This document shows, one piece after another, positions 38,514-47,363 of a stretch of DNA of 63,335 bases. The position numbers and the translations under genes were made by a program. The stretch comes from Sphingobacterium gobiense (GTDB lineage: Bacteria; Bacteroidota; Bacteroidia; Sphingobacteriales; Sphingobacteriaceae): assembly GCF_002980575.1 (NCBI RefSeq), contig NZ_PVBS01000007.1, positions 1 to 63,335 of the forward strand. Direction: 5' to 3'. Positions within the stretch are counted from its first letter, which is position 1. Every line of letters begins with the position of its first letter. The notes beneath the pieces were generated by a model, which was given only the letters and a program-made list of their open reading frames with translations, was not told where the DNA came from and made no database searches.

Positions 38514-39938
38514 ATGAACCGAGTAATAAAGTTATGCGCGATGCTCATCGCTTGGGTTAGTGTATGGATGGGCGGATGTACGCCCGAAGAATTCGAACTA
38601 GGGGATATCGACGTTAATCCACAGGATCTGGTAGAAGGTATAGCGTTTAAAATTGAGCATGATGCGGAGAATCCAAATATAGTATACTTGACGAGTCTGA
38701 TGGACGGTCGTTATACACCATTATGGGATCATCCGCAGGGAAGGAGTCAGGAACGCCGGGTCACTTTGAAAATCCCGTTCGAAGGTACGTACGAAGTGAA
38801 ATTTGGCGTGCAGACCAGAGGGGGTATTGTATTTGGAGACCCAGTGACATTTACCATCGACGATTTCTATGCCGGCTTCGTTGATCATGAACTGTGGGAA
38901 CTCTTGTCGGGAGGAGTAGGACAGGAAAAAATATGGTATCTCGATCTCGATGAAGAAGGTTTGAGTCGTTACTTCGTAGGACCGCTCTTTTTTTATGGCA
39001 TGGACGATAGTTGGGAAACGGTAACCGAAGGGAAAACTGTAGAGGGCGATTCCTGGAATTGGAAACCCGATTATAAAGGCAATAGTTGGTTGATGGCTGC
39101 TGGTGATTATGGTACGATGACATTTTCTTTGAAAGATGGTGCGACTGTACGTGTTGATCACAGAATGTTGTCGAATCGTGGCATAGAACAAGGTACATAT
39201 ATGATTGATACGGACAACTATACCATGCGCATGAATGATGCGAGTCCATTACATAACGTGGAACGAGACGGTCATGTGGTGGACTGGGGCAATATTCGCA
39301 TTTTGTCGTTAACCGAAGACTATATGCAATTGGCTGTTATCCGGGATAAAGCGTTGTCAGGAGAAGAACCTTGTTTGCTCGTCTATAATTTTATTTCCAA
39401 GGACTATAAAGATAATTGGGAGCCCGGAAACCAACCCGATCCTGAACCTCCTTATGAGGGGAATGCCAATGAAGATTTGACGACATCGACGAGCACGATG
39501 AAAAAATGGATGTTGTCACTTAATACACCTTACAACTGGACAAACCTTGCCGGCGAACTTCTGAATGACTGGTCTGATCCTTCTAGTTATCTATCGTCCG
39601 GCTGGGCGCCATATGACGCCAACCTGATTCAGCATATTTCGTTGACCTTGGATAAGACAGGAACGAACTCGGGGCGCTACATTTTTACCGCTGGTTCGGG
39701 TGGAAATATTACCGGGATTTATAGTACGGATGAACATAACAACATCGTATTTGATCAGGTTATTTCTTTCACGCTATCCGACTGGTTGGCACTTTCTACA
39801 ACCGACGAAGGTATGCTGCGGATAATAGATGTCGATCGTGATCCTACTGGTCATGTCACCGGTCTTTGGCTGGGGAAAAGAGATTCGGACAAGCCAGAAT
39901 ATCAGGTGTATAGGTTTGAATCAACGCCTGTGAATTAA
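38514..39938 (+). CDS. Surface glycan-binding lipoprotein of PUL2 (SGBP-B position)
   Basis: 474 residues from MNRVIKLCAML (38514), 19 nt after the SusD stop; the longer open frame overlaps susD and is not credible. Signal peptide with lipobox WMGGC, then an Ig/PKD-like N-terminal domain (about 25-130, with 'FKIEHDAENPNIVYLTS' and a REGTYEVKFGVQTRGG-like strand), a proline-rich linker near 300 (QPDPEPPYEG) and a C-terminal beta-rich domain. Lipoproteins of this layout directly after SusD bind the polysaccharide at the surface (SGBP-B type). No enzyme motif is present. The glycan specificity is inferred from the neighbours. Confidence 0.7.
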   Translation: MNRVIKLCAMLIAWVSVWMGGCTPEEFELGDIDVNPQDLVEGIAFKIEHDAENPNIVYLTSLMDGRYTPLWDHPQGRSQERRVTLKIPFEGTYEVKFGVQTRGGIVFGDPVTFTIDDFYAGFVDHELWELLSGGVGQEKIWYLDLDEEGLSRYFVGPLFFYGMDDSWETVTEGKTVEGDSWNWKPDYKGNSWLMAAGDYGTMTFSLKDGATVRVDHRMLSNRGIEQGTYMIDTDNYTMRMNDASPLHNVERDGHVVDWGNIRILSLTEDYMQLAVIRDKALSGEEPCLLVYNFISKDYKDNWEPGNQPDPEPPYEGNANEDLTTSTSTMKKWMLSLNTPYNWTNLAGELLNDWSDPSSYLSSGWAPYDANLIQHISLTLDKTGTNSGRYIFTAGSGGNITGIYSTDEHNNIVFDQVISFTLSDWLALSTTDEGMLRIIDVDRDPTGHVTGLWLGKRDSDKPEYQVYRFESTPVN

Positions 39939-39958
39939 ATGTTAAATAAATACAGCGA

Positions 39959-41419
39959 ATGAAATATGTTATGATTTTATGGAAGGTACTCGTGGTCCTG
40001 CTATTTTCTTGCTCCAAGAGTGCGACACAGCGTACGCCAGAACTGGTGATATCTACCGAAAAAATCTCTTTTTCTGCTATCGGTGATGCTAGAACATTTC
40101 ATGTGAAAAGCAACGTAAGCTGGTCAGTGACGAGTTCGGCAGCCTGGTTAACCTTGAGCTCATCGGGGGGAGAAAGTGGCACACACAAGATAGATGCCGT
40201 GGCATCAACGAACGACGGAATGACCGAACGAGAAGCAGTCATTACGGTTAACGCGGGTAACATGACGATGCGTGTCGATGTGATACAAGCCGCAATCGGT
40301 CATGAGGACGGAGAAGATCTGTTGGCCGTACCACCTATATCGGAGGGTGTCACTTCGGATGCTGTGGCGTTGGCTGCTAAACTTCGTGTAGGTTGGAACT
40401 TGGGTAATGCGCTCGAAGCTGCAGCTAGCCCTGCCACTGCCAATGAAACGATGTGGGGAAACCCACCTACCCGTAAGGCGTTGATCGATGCGGTCAAAGC
40501 GGCAGGTTTTAACGCGGTGCGCATTCCTTGTGCATGGAGTGGATATATTAAAGATCAAGCAACACATAGAATCAGCGCTTCCTGGCTGGCGCGAGTGAAG
40601 GAGGTCGTCGATTATTGTGTAGACAATGACATGTATGCTATCATTAATATACACTGGGATGGTGGATGGTTGGAAGAACACCCCTTGTATTCGCATCAGG
40701 CTGCAGTGAATGCCAAACAGAAAGCACTATGGGAGCAGATTGCCGCTTATTTCCGGGACTACGACGAACATCTTTTGTTTGCAGGCACAAATGAGGTGCA
40801 TGCCGATTATAATGCACCTACAGCGGAACATATCGAGGTGCAGCAATCCTTTAATCAGACGTTTGTCGACGCGGTGCGCTCCACCGGTGGACGCAATGCT
40901 TACCGGAACCTCATCGTACAAGCTTATAATACCAATATACGTTATGCGGTGGATTATCTCAAGATGCCTGTTGATGAGACTGCCGATCGCTTGATGGTTG
41001 AGGTACATGCCTATGATCCGTGGGATTTTGCGGGGGATGGGAATAGCGAGAAATATCTATGGGGGCAGGAGTTTGCCGGTTCGCCCAATGTGTCATCTTG
41101 GGGGCAAGAAGCTTGGATAGATGCCAGCTTTGCTTCGATGAAGTCAAATTTTATTAATAAAGGTATTCCGGTGATTTTAGGGGAATATGGGGCCATATTG
41201 CGATCGGGTTTGACTAATCAAACAGCGCTACAAAATCATCGGAGATCTCGCAACAGCTACCTGACGTATGTGACCAAAACAGCTAAAAAGTATGGTCTGA
41301 TCCCGTTCTATTGGGATAATGGTGTCGTGGAGGATAATGGTTTTGGAATATTTAACCGCTTGACAACCATGGTGGCGGATCAAGGTGCTTTAGACGCGAT
41401 CATGGAGGGTGTACAATAG
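39959..41419 (+). CDS. BACON-GH5 endo-glucanase (probable GH5_4 xyloglucanase)
   Basis: 486 residues. A lipoprotein signal (LLFSC near residue 19) puts it on the cell surface. A BACON domain follows at about 30-110 (FSAIGDARTFHVKSNVSWSVTSSAAWLTLSSSGGE type pattern), then a GH5 barrel. Acid/base Glu is about 279 in FAGTNEVHADY and nucleophile Glu about 408 in VILGEYGAI; EVHAYDPWDF and IPFYWDNG fit subfamily 4. BoGH5A, the surface xyloglucanase of Bacteroides ovatus, has the same BACON-GH5_4 layout. It would make the first cuts in xyloglucan. Activity on other beta-1,4-glucans is possible. Confidence 0.9.
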   Translation: MKYVMILWKVLVVLLFSCSKSATQRTPELVISTEKISFSAIGDARTFHVKSNVSWSVTSSAAWLTLSSSGGESGTHKIDAVASTNDGMTEREAVITVNAGNMTMRVDVIQAAIGHEDGEDLLAVPPISEGVTSDAVALAAKLRVGWNLGNALEAAASPATANETMWGNPPTRKALIDAVKAAGFNAVRIPCAWSGYIKDQATHRISASWLARVKEVVDYCVDNDMYAIINIHWDGGWLEEHPLYSHQAAVNAKQKALWEQIAAYFRDYDEHLLFAGTNEVHADYNAPTAEHIEVQQSFNQTFVDAVRSTGGRNAYRNLIVQAYNTNIRYAVDYLKMPVDETADRLMVEVHAYDPWDFAGDGNSEKYLWGQEFAGSPNVSSWGQEAWIDASFASMKSNFINKGIPVILGEYGAILRSGLTNQTALQNHRRSRNSYLTYVTKTAKKYGLIPFYWDNGVVEDNGFGIFNRLTTMVADQGALDAIMEGVQ

Positions 41420-41427
41420 CTATAAAA

Positions 41428-43896
41428 ATGCGGAGAAAAATGAGAGTTGTATTCAGTTTATGTGTAAACCGGAATCTTGTGCTGCTAGGATGGCTGTTGT
41501 TTGTTTTTTTGGGTAATAGCCTAATTTATGCACAGAGCCGAAAGACCGTCGATTTCAATACGGACTGGTCTTTCCGGTTGGACTCCACCTCGGATTACAG
41601 AAACAGCGCAATTGAATTTACTGATTGGCGGAAGCTGGATTTACCACACGATTGGAGTATTGAGTTACCTTTTGACAGTTTAAGTGCGGGAAGTAGCGGG
41701 ACGGGATATTTATCAGGAGGTGTAGGCTGGTATAAGAAGAAGTTTGCGCTTTCCCAGAGCGAAAACGCGAAACGGGTCTATGTCGAATTTGGCGGAATCT
41801 ATGAGAACAGCGAGGTCTGGATTAATGATGTTTATTTGGGGCGTAGACCAAATGGTTATGTACCTATTCTATATGACTTAACGGCACATGTGCATAAAGA
41901 CGGAGAACCCAATGTGATGACGGTCAAAGTAGATAATAGCAAGCAGCCTAATTCTAGATTCTATGCTGGTTCAGGCATTTATAGGAATGTTAAGCTTATT
42001 TTTACAGATGAGGTAGCTATCGCGCACCATGGTACTTTTTATACAACACCTGTGGTCGAAAAGGGAAAAGCGATTGTAAATGCCCGGTTCGAAATTATCC
42101 ACCACACTTCTACTTTGCCGAACGCTATTTCTATAGAAACACAGATACATGACCCAACAGGCCGTGTTGTGGCCAAAAAGATGATGCAGGGTATCCAATT
42201 TGATGGGATGAAAATAGGGACGGTAGTGCAGGAATTTGAAATAGCAGCCCCCAGGCTTTGGTCGCCTGATCATCCCGAACTTTATCGGGGCGTGACGGTG
42301 TTGCGGCATGGAACCCGCGAGCTCGATCGCTATGAAACGGTTTTCGGTATCCGGTCTTTCGGATTTGATGCGAAATATGGTTTTTCCATTAATGGTGCGC
42401 CGATGAAAATACGGGGCGTGTGCCTGCACAGCGACTTGGGAGCACTGGGAATGGCATTCAACCGATCGGCAGCCAGAAGGCAATTGCAGACTATGAAGAA
42501 CATGGGCGTAAATGGTATTCGAACTTCGCATAATCCTGCCGCGTCAGAATTTCTTGATTTATGCGATGAAATGGGATTTATCGTCATGAATGAGACGTTT
42601 GATGTCTGGAAGCACCATAAAAACCCTTTTGATTATCACCTCTATTGGGACGCGTGGCATGAGCGTGATTTTGCGGATCATATCAAGCGAGATCGCAATC
42701 ATCCGTCACTATTTGTGTGGTGTATGGGCAATGAGGCGCAGGAGCAATGGCACGATCCCGCATTGGGGAAATCCATCCCTCGCCGGTTGGCGGCTATCGT
42801 CGATAGCTTAGACGGTACGCGGCCAACAACCATTGCTAGTAACGAAATGTCTTTGGATAATCCTGTGCTGATGTCAACTGCAGTCGACCTGATCGGCTAC
42901 AATTACAACCATCGAAAATGGTCCACGTTTCCGGAAGATCACCCCGGCAGAAAGTTTATTGTAACCGAAAGTACGTCGGCCCTGGCGAGCCGTGGACAAT
43001 ATGATTTGGTTCCAATAGACGCTATGCGGATATGGCCACTCCGTTGGGATATTCCCTTTGATGGCGGGAATCCGGATAAGAGTATCTCAGCTTACGATCA
43101 CGTACATACACCGTGGGGGTCTACGCACGAAGAGAGCCTAAGGTTGTTTGAGGCTTACCCTCATATTTCGGGTATGTATGTTTGGACCGGATTCGATTAT
43201 CTAGGTGAACCTACTCCCTATACGTGGCCGGCAAGAAGTTCTTATTTTGGAATCGTTGATTTAGCTGGATTTCCAAAAGATGTATATTACCTGTATCAGA
43301 GTATCTGGACCGAGAAAGATGTATTGCATCTTTTGCCCCACTGGAACTGGCAAAATGGAGATACAGTGGATGTGGTGGCGTATTACAATAATGCAGATGA
43401 AGTGGAACTGTTTGTCAACGGAATGTCTAAAGGCCGGAGGAAAAAAGAAGAAGATAAGCTGCACGTCAGATGGACGGTGCCTTATCAAGCCGGATCGCTT
43501 ACAGTAGTGGCTTACCGAGATGGAATTGAAATGCGACGAACAATTCGCCAAACAGCGGGCGAAGCTGTACGTCTTGTCATAAAAAATATGCAAGACACCA
43601 TAGATGCCGGTAATTATGAGTTGGCATTCCTTGAAGTTGTAGCTGTGGATGTGGAAGGCAATGAAGTGCCTTATTTCAATGATTGGGTGGAAGTGGAGAC
43701 AAAAGTTGGTGGAACTGTTGTAGCCACCGATAACGGCAATCCTACGGATTTAACATCTTTCCAGTCCTCGAAGAGAAAAGCATATAACGGTAAATTATTA
43801 GCGATTGTCAAGAGCAATAAAGGGGACGATAAGATTACGGTGGCAGTGCACGCCAAAGGGTTAAAAAGTGCAAGCCGACAACTGGTCGTAAAATAG
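41428..43896 (+). CDS. GH2 beta-galactosidase-type enzyme
   Basis: 822 residues with a signal peptide ending LIYAQ, so periplasmic. GH2 domains in order: sugar-binding sandwich (about 38-215), Ig domain, TIM barrel (about 320-610) with acid/base Glu about 436 in CMGNEAQEQ and nucleophile Glu about 514 in FIVTESTSA, then DUF4982-type C-terminal Ig domains from about 640. YVWTGFDYLGEPTPYTWPARS is typical of this beta-galactosidase subgroup. In xyloglucan loci the GH2 removes galactose from side chains. It starts 8 nt after the GH5 stop and closes the operon. A second candidate for its role is general beta-galactosidase activity. Confidence 0.9.
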   Translation: MRRKMRVVFSLCVNRNLVLLGWLLFVFLGNSLIYAQSRKTVDFNTDWSFRLDSTSDYRNSAIEFTDWRKLDLPHDWSIELPFDSLSAGSSGTGYLSGGVGWYKKKFALSQSENAKRVYVEFGGIYENSEVWINDVYLGRRPNGYVPILYDLTAHVHKDGEPNVMTVKVDNSKQPNSRFYAGSGIYRNVKLIFTDEVAIAHHGTFYTTPVVEKGKAIVNARFEIIHHTSTLPNAISIETQIHDPTGRVVAKKMMQGIQFDGMKIGTVVQEFEIAAPRLWSPDHPELYRGVTVLRHGTRELDRYETVFGIRSFGFDAKYGFSINGAPMKIRGVCLHSDLGALGMAFNRSAARRQLQTMKNMGVNGIRTSHNPAASEFLDLCDEMGFIVMNETFDVWKHHKNPFDYHLYWDAWHERDFADHIKRDRNHPSLFVWCMGNEAQEQWHDPALGKSIPRRLAAIVDSLDGTRPTTIASNEMSLDNPVLMSTAVDLIGYNYNHRKWSTFPEDHPGRKFIVTESTSALASRGQYDLVPIDAMRIWPLRWDIPFDGGNPDKSISAYDHVHTPWGSTHEESLRLFEAYPHISGMYVWTGFDYLGEPTPYTWPARSSYFGIVDLAGFPKDVYYLYQSIWTEKDVLHLLPHWNWQNGDTVDVVAYYNNADEVELFVNGMSKGRRKKEEDKLHVRWTVPYQAGSLTVVAYRDGIEMRRTIRQTAGEAVRLVIKNMQDTIDAGNYELAFLEVVAVDVEGNEVPYFNDWVEVETKVGGTVVATDNGNPTDLTSFQSSKRKAYNGKLLAIVKSNKGDDKITVAVHAKGLKSASRQLVVK

Positions 43897-43903
43897 GAAA
43901 GCA

Positions 43904-43930
43904 AGAGACGCAGCACATGGCTACGTCTCT
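43904..43930. terminator. Terminator-like hairpin after PUL2
   Basis: AGAGACG (43904-43910) pairs with CGTCTCT (43924-43930) across 13 nt; TTCCTTT follows. It separates the GH2 gene from the convergent DUF2911 gene. The stem is short and the loop large, so strength is uncertain. Confidence 0.5.
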
Positions 43931-43936
43931 GTTCCT

Positions 43937-44779
43937 TTACTTAGCTTCTTGGAGCACGAGCGTGTTCAACTTCACATATTCTTCATTATTCGCAGCTTTA
44001 GCCATCGCAATACCTTCGGTTGCAGTTTTGATAGCTCCGGCTTTGTCGCCCGCTTTTAATAAAATTCGTGCTTTCCAATATTTGATATGAGGGGCTTTCG
44101 TATTGCCTTTATCTGCCTCGTTCGCCCATTCAACCGCTTTGTTGATGTCTAAGTTGTTATTGTAATAATATTGAGCGGCTGCAAAATAAGGTTTCTTTTC
44201 TCCTTTCATTGCTTCCTCAATACCTGCCATAATCTCTTTAGATTGATCGACGACGATGGGGAAGGAAACTTCCGTGTTTTCCCACGATAAGGTTAAATCT
44301 GCGCCTGTAGGCCTAACGTTTTCGAACGCCATGGTAAAGGTTTCTACTTTAGCCGGAAGCGATTTCGATTTTGCCTGAAAACGCAAAAAATCGTCGCTCT
44401 GATTGTATTGATAGGCTCCCCATTGCTCCGCTTTCTTGCTCAAGATAATCGTCCAATCACCTTTGGTCGGTATAGTAAAGAGACCATAGGTGCCGGCAGG
44501 AACTTTATTACCCGCTATCGTAACTTCCTCTTCAAATGTGAGGGAAGGTATACCATTTGCTCCTGTTCGCCAAACTTGGTCGTATGGCACTAACCCTCCG
44601 AAGATGGTGCGGCTGTTTACGTTTGGACGCTGGTATACAAGAGTTACTTTTTTGATACCAATGCCTTGTTCGACTTTTGCGGTGCTGCTGGCAGCTGGAA
44701 ACTTAGCCTGCGCTTTCGTTTCTTGTGCAGCGAATAAAATTACGCCCGCGAAGACTAATGAGAAAAATGTTGTTTTCAT
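43937..44779 (-). CDS. DUF2911 family secreted protein
   Basis: 280 residues with a signal peptide (cleavage near ETKAQ). The mature N-terminal half is the DUF2911 beta domain: VTLVYQRPNVNSRTIFGGLVPYDQVWRTGANGIPSLTF, VPAGTYGLFTIPTKGDWTIIL and the closing TLSWENTEVSFPI. The last 80 residues are helical, TPR-like (AVEWANEADKGNTKAPHIKYWKARI-type). The family is widespread in Bacteroidota and has no established function. It follows the sugar permease gene by 35 nt on the same strand, so the two may be co-transcribed. Confidence 0.85.
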   Translation of the reverse strand: MKTTFFSLVFAGVILFAAQETKAQAKFPAASSTAKVEQGIGIKKVTLVYQRPNVNSRTIFGGLVPYDQVWRTGANGIPSLTFEEEVTIAGNKVPAGTYGLFTIPTKGDWTIILSKKAEQWGAYQYNQSDDFLRFQAKSKSLPAKVETFTMAFENVRPTGADLTLSWENTEVSFPIVVDQSKEIMAGIEEAMKGEKKPYFAAAQYYYNNNLDINKAVEWANEADKGNTKAPHIKYWKARILLKAGDKAGAIKTATEGIAMAKAANNEEYVKLNTLVLQEAK

Positions 44780-44814
44780 ATAGCTTGTTTTTTGGTAAAG
44801 ATATTGTTTATTTT

Positions 44815-46095
44815 TTATCTTTTCCCCACTTTATGACCGGCAATACCATAATAAAGAATAAACAAATAACAGGGTAGCGCTATCCAATAAGCTGCATGGG
44901 AACCGACCATGTGCGCAACTTGTCCGTAAATCAAAGGTATAACAGCTCCACCTGCGATACCCATAACTAATAAACCAGAAGCGGCATTCGTAAATCTTCC
45001 GACTCCCTTTAATGCTAGTGGCCAAATCGCCGGCCATACCAATGAATTCGCTAAGCCTAATAAAGCAACAAAAGTGAGGGAAAGCATCCCGTCAGTGGAG
45101 ACAATCCCTAACGTGAAGAGGATGCCTAGAATAGCACATGCTTTCATAGCTGTTTCTTGTGTGAAATATTTTGGAATGGCAATGATTCCGATAATGTAAC
45201 CTAATACCATCGCTCCCATGGTGTATCCAGTAAAAACGGTCGCTTTATCTAAACTTACACCTTGCGATACACCATAAGCAATTATGGTATCACCGGCAAG
45301 GACCTCAACTCCCACATACATGAACAATGCAACGAACCCCAATATAACGTGCGGGAAATCCCAGATACTTTTCTTGTCTTCCGATACGATATGGTGATCT
45401 GCCGTTTCCTCTTCATCTCCTTTCACTTCTGGAAGATTTGCACGGGAAATCCAGATAGCGAGAAGCACTAATACAACGACGATACCGATATAGGGGTTTA
45501 CAACCTGCAGCGCGACTTGGTCCAACGCCGCAGTATATTGGTCAGCCGGCATCGACTCTACTTGTTTCGCGATCTTATCTGCTTCGCCAAGGTTTAGGAA
45601 TAATCCTAGTAGAACTGGTGCAATAGCTCCGGCTACCTTGTTACAGATTCCCATGATACTGATGCGTTTTGCCGCTGTTTCAACTGGACCGATAATGGTA
45701 ATGTATGGATTGGAAGCGGTCTGCAAAATGGCTAAACCTCCCCCCATTGTAAATAAACCTACCAAAAAGATGAGATATGTTCGCGTATAAGCGGCCGGAA
45801 TAAATAACAAAGCGCCTACAGCCATCACACCTAGAGAGATTGCCATCCCTTTCTTAAATCCGTATTTATTCAATACCCAAGTAGAGACCGGTGCCATAAC
45901 TAGATAGGCGATATAAAAAGCAAAAGTTACAAAATAAGATTGCACTTCTGTGAGTTCACAGGCAATTCTAAGATACGGTATTAATAACGAGTTCAGCCAT
46001 GTAGCAAAACCGAAAATAAAAAATAGTGAAGCAATAATAATCATTGGCCCTAGTGAAGATTGACCCGTTTGTTGCGTTGAGGTTTTCGAATCCAT
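44815..46095 (-). CDS. FucP/GluP-type sugar:proton symporter (MFS)
   Basis: 426-residue inner-membrane permease with about 12 transmembrane helices. It matches the FucP/GluP branch of the major facilitator superfamily: FGFATWLNSLLIPYL in helix 1, NKYGFKKGMAISLG between helices, TASNPYITIIGPVETAAKRI and LANSLVWPAIWPLALKGVG. The branch carries L-fucose, glucose or galactose. Its place just beyond PUL2 suggests uptake of a released monosaccharide such as glucose or galactose, but it reads on the opposite strand and is not part of that operon, so this link is inference. Confidence 0.88.
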   Translation of the reverse strand: MDSKTSTQQTGQSSLGPMIIIASLFFIFGFATWLNSLLIPYLRIACELTEVQSYFVTFAFYIAYLVMAPVSTWVLNKYGFKKGMAISLGVMAVGALLFIPAAYTRTYLIFLVGLFTMGGGLAILQTASNPYITIIGPVETAAKRISIMGICNKVAGAIAPVLLGLFLNLGEADKIAKQVESMPADQYTAALDQVALQVVNPYIGIVVVLVLLAIWISRANLPEVKGDEEETADHHIVSEDKKSIWDFPHVILGFVALFMYVGVEVLAGDTIIAYGVSQGVSLDKATVFTGYTMGAMVLGYIIGIIAIPKYFTQETAMKACAILGILFTLGIVSTDGMLSLTFVALLGLANSLVWPAIWPLALKGVGRFTNAASGLLVMGIAGGAVIPLIYGQVAHMVGSHAAYWIALPCYLFILYYGIAGHKVGKR

Positions 46096-46205
46096 TTGTG
46101 GAATATTAGATTTAATATGTGATTATCAAAAATCGAATTACAAGACTAATAAAATATATTGATAATAGGAAACATAAAAAGATACACAAACGGTTGCGCA
46201 TGGTG

Positions 46206-46254
46206 AAAAAATAGAGAGACTTCATTTGGGGATGAAGTCTCTCTAAAACCTAAA
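46206..46254 (-). ncRNA. Diverged member of the small-RNA-like element family, or plain terminator
   Basis: Read on the minus strand: TTTAGGTTT (46254-46246), then a perfect 13-bp stem AGAGAGACTTCAT/ATGAAGTCTCTCT (46244-46213) with a CCCCAA loop, then ATTTTTT. Order, TTTAGGTT word and C-rich loop match the elements near 57.6, 60.2 and 61.8 kb, but the ATAATTGGTT part is missing. It also lies about 110 nt after the thioesterase gene on the same strand and could simply be its terminator. No good promoter was found directly upstream. Confidence 0.4.
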
Positions 46255-46363
46255 CCGTATCATAAAACCATATTGAATGGTATTTGTATATAGTACAATT
46301 GAAAGAACAATATAGTTTTAAAAATTTTTATTTTTTTTTTAAAAGCTTGATGATGGATTTTTT

Positions 46364-46801
46364 TCAAGAAGGCTTTTCTATAATGGCCACTGTAAGTCGG
46401 GAAATACAGATAAGAACGTCCTTTTCATTTTTGATTTTAATATCCCATACATGGCTTTTTTTTCCGATATGGAGTGGAGAGCAATAAGCATACAGCATGC
46501 CTTCTGAAACGGATTTTAAATGATTCGCATTTACTTCCATACCAACACCTACTAAATGTTTTGGATCAATTATAAGATTGGAGGCGATGCTCCCTACTGA
46601 TTCCGCTAACACAACAGAGGCACCACCATGCAAGATTCCAAAGGGCTGTTTGACTTTATCAGATACGGGCATGCAAGCAATGAGCATATCATCACGCACC
46701 TCGGTTGCTTGGATACGGAGATAGCCTGTCATAAACTTATGGAAGATGCTGTTGACCTCCTCCAATGTATAATCTTTAAACCAAATTTTCGACATTTTCA
46801 T
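46364..46801 (-). CDS. Hotdog-fold acyl-CoA thioesterase (PaaI/YdiI-like)
   Basis: 145 residues from MKMSKIWFKDY (46801), 7 nt after the DinB stop; the open frame to 46855 overlaps that gene. The hotdog signature PFGILHGGASVVLAESVGSIAS is nearly the same as that of E. coli YdiI (MenI), the 1,4-dihydroxy-2-naphthoyl-CoA thioesterase of menaquinone synthesis; the Glu in LAES is the expected catalytic residue. Bacteroidota use menaquinone, so that role is plausible, but no men gene is nearby and general acyl-CoA thioesterases share the motif. Its product would act in the cytoplasm. Confidence 0.82.
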   Translation of the reverse strand: MKMSKIWFKDYTLEEVNSIFHKFMTGYLRIQATEVRDDMLIACMPVSDKVKQPFGILHGGASVVLAESVGSIASNLIIDPKHLVGVGMEVNANHLKSVSEGMLYAYCSPLHIGKKSHVWDIKIKNEKDVLICISRLTVAIIEKPS

Positions 46802-46808
46802 TGTTTTT

Positions 46809-47363
46809 TCAAAGGCTGATGAGAACTCCCCCGACGATGTTAGAATCGGTTTCATTGTTAAGATAGCGTTCTTTTAAAATGATACGATGATGCGTCAAAT
46901 GACCAGCGATGACATAGAGGAAAGCTTTGACGGTGATGAGCCTACCTGATGCCATGCCTTTTCTTTCTAATTCCGTTTCGTTGAGCGTATTGAAAAACAC
47001 GAGATTTGCTTTGCGGAGGTGGATAAATTCTTCTTCAATACTGTCTAAGGAACGTTCGTTATGACGGCCATTTAGAACGAATTCATCCTGTTCAAAAGGC
47101 GCCAATTCCGTCATGTCATTACGTGCAAACCGTAAGGCACGATACGCCATTACCCGCTCTGTGTCCAAAATGTGACATAGTACTTCTTTAATCGTCCATT
47201 TTCCTTCTGCATAGGTATAATCGCCTAAATCGTCGGGAATACTTTGAATAAATTCAGGGAAGGTTTCTACTTGCTCGTGTAATTCATCCATAACAGCACC
47301 AATTACATTTTCTATGTAGTCACTGTATATTGCAGGATATTCGTCAGACTTGAGTGGGTTCAT
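46809..47363 (-). CDS. DinB-superfamily protein
   Basis: 184 residues forming a DinB/YfiT-like four-helix bundle. The likely metal-binding histidines are in VLCHILDTERVMAYRALRFAR and GHLTHHRIILKERYL. Members include thiol transferases (bacillithiol or mycothiol dependent) and many proteins of unknown role; the name comes from a damage-induced Bacillus gene but does not imply DNA polymerase activity. Its start overlaps the end of the histidine kinase gene by 20 bases, so kinase, DinB protein and thioesterase form one operon. Confidence 0.85.
   Translation of the reverse strand: MNPLKSDEYPAIYSDYIENVIGAVMDELHEQVETFPEFIQSIPDDLGDYTYAEGKWTIKEVLCHILDTERVMAYRALRFARNDMTELAPFEQDEFVLNGRHNERSLDSIEEEFIHLRKANLVFFNTLNETELERKGMASGRLITVKAFLYVIAGHLTHHRIILKERYLNNETDSNIVGGVLISL

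Noticed and set aside
46329..46346. T-rich run as a possible phase-variable tract.
   Set aside because: It lies in a non-coding gap beyond the end of the thioesterase gene and no gene would change frame with its length.
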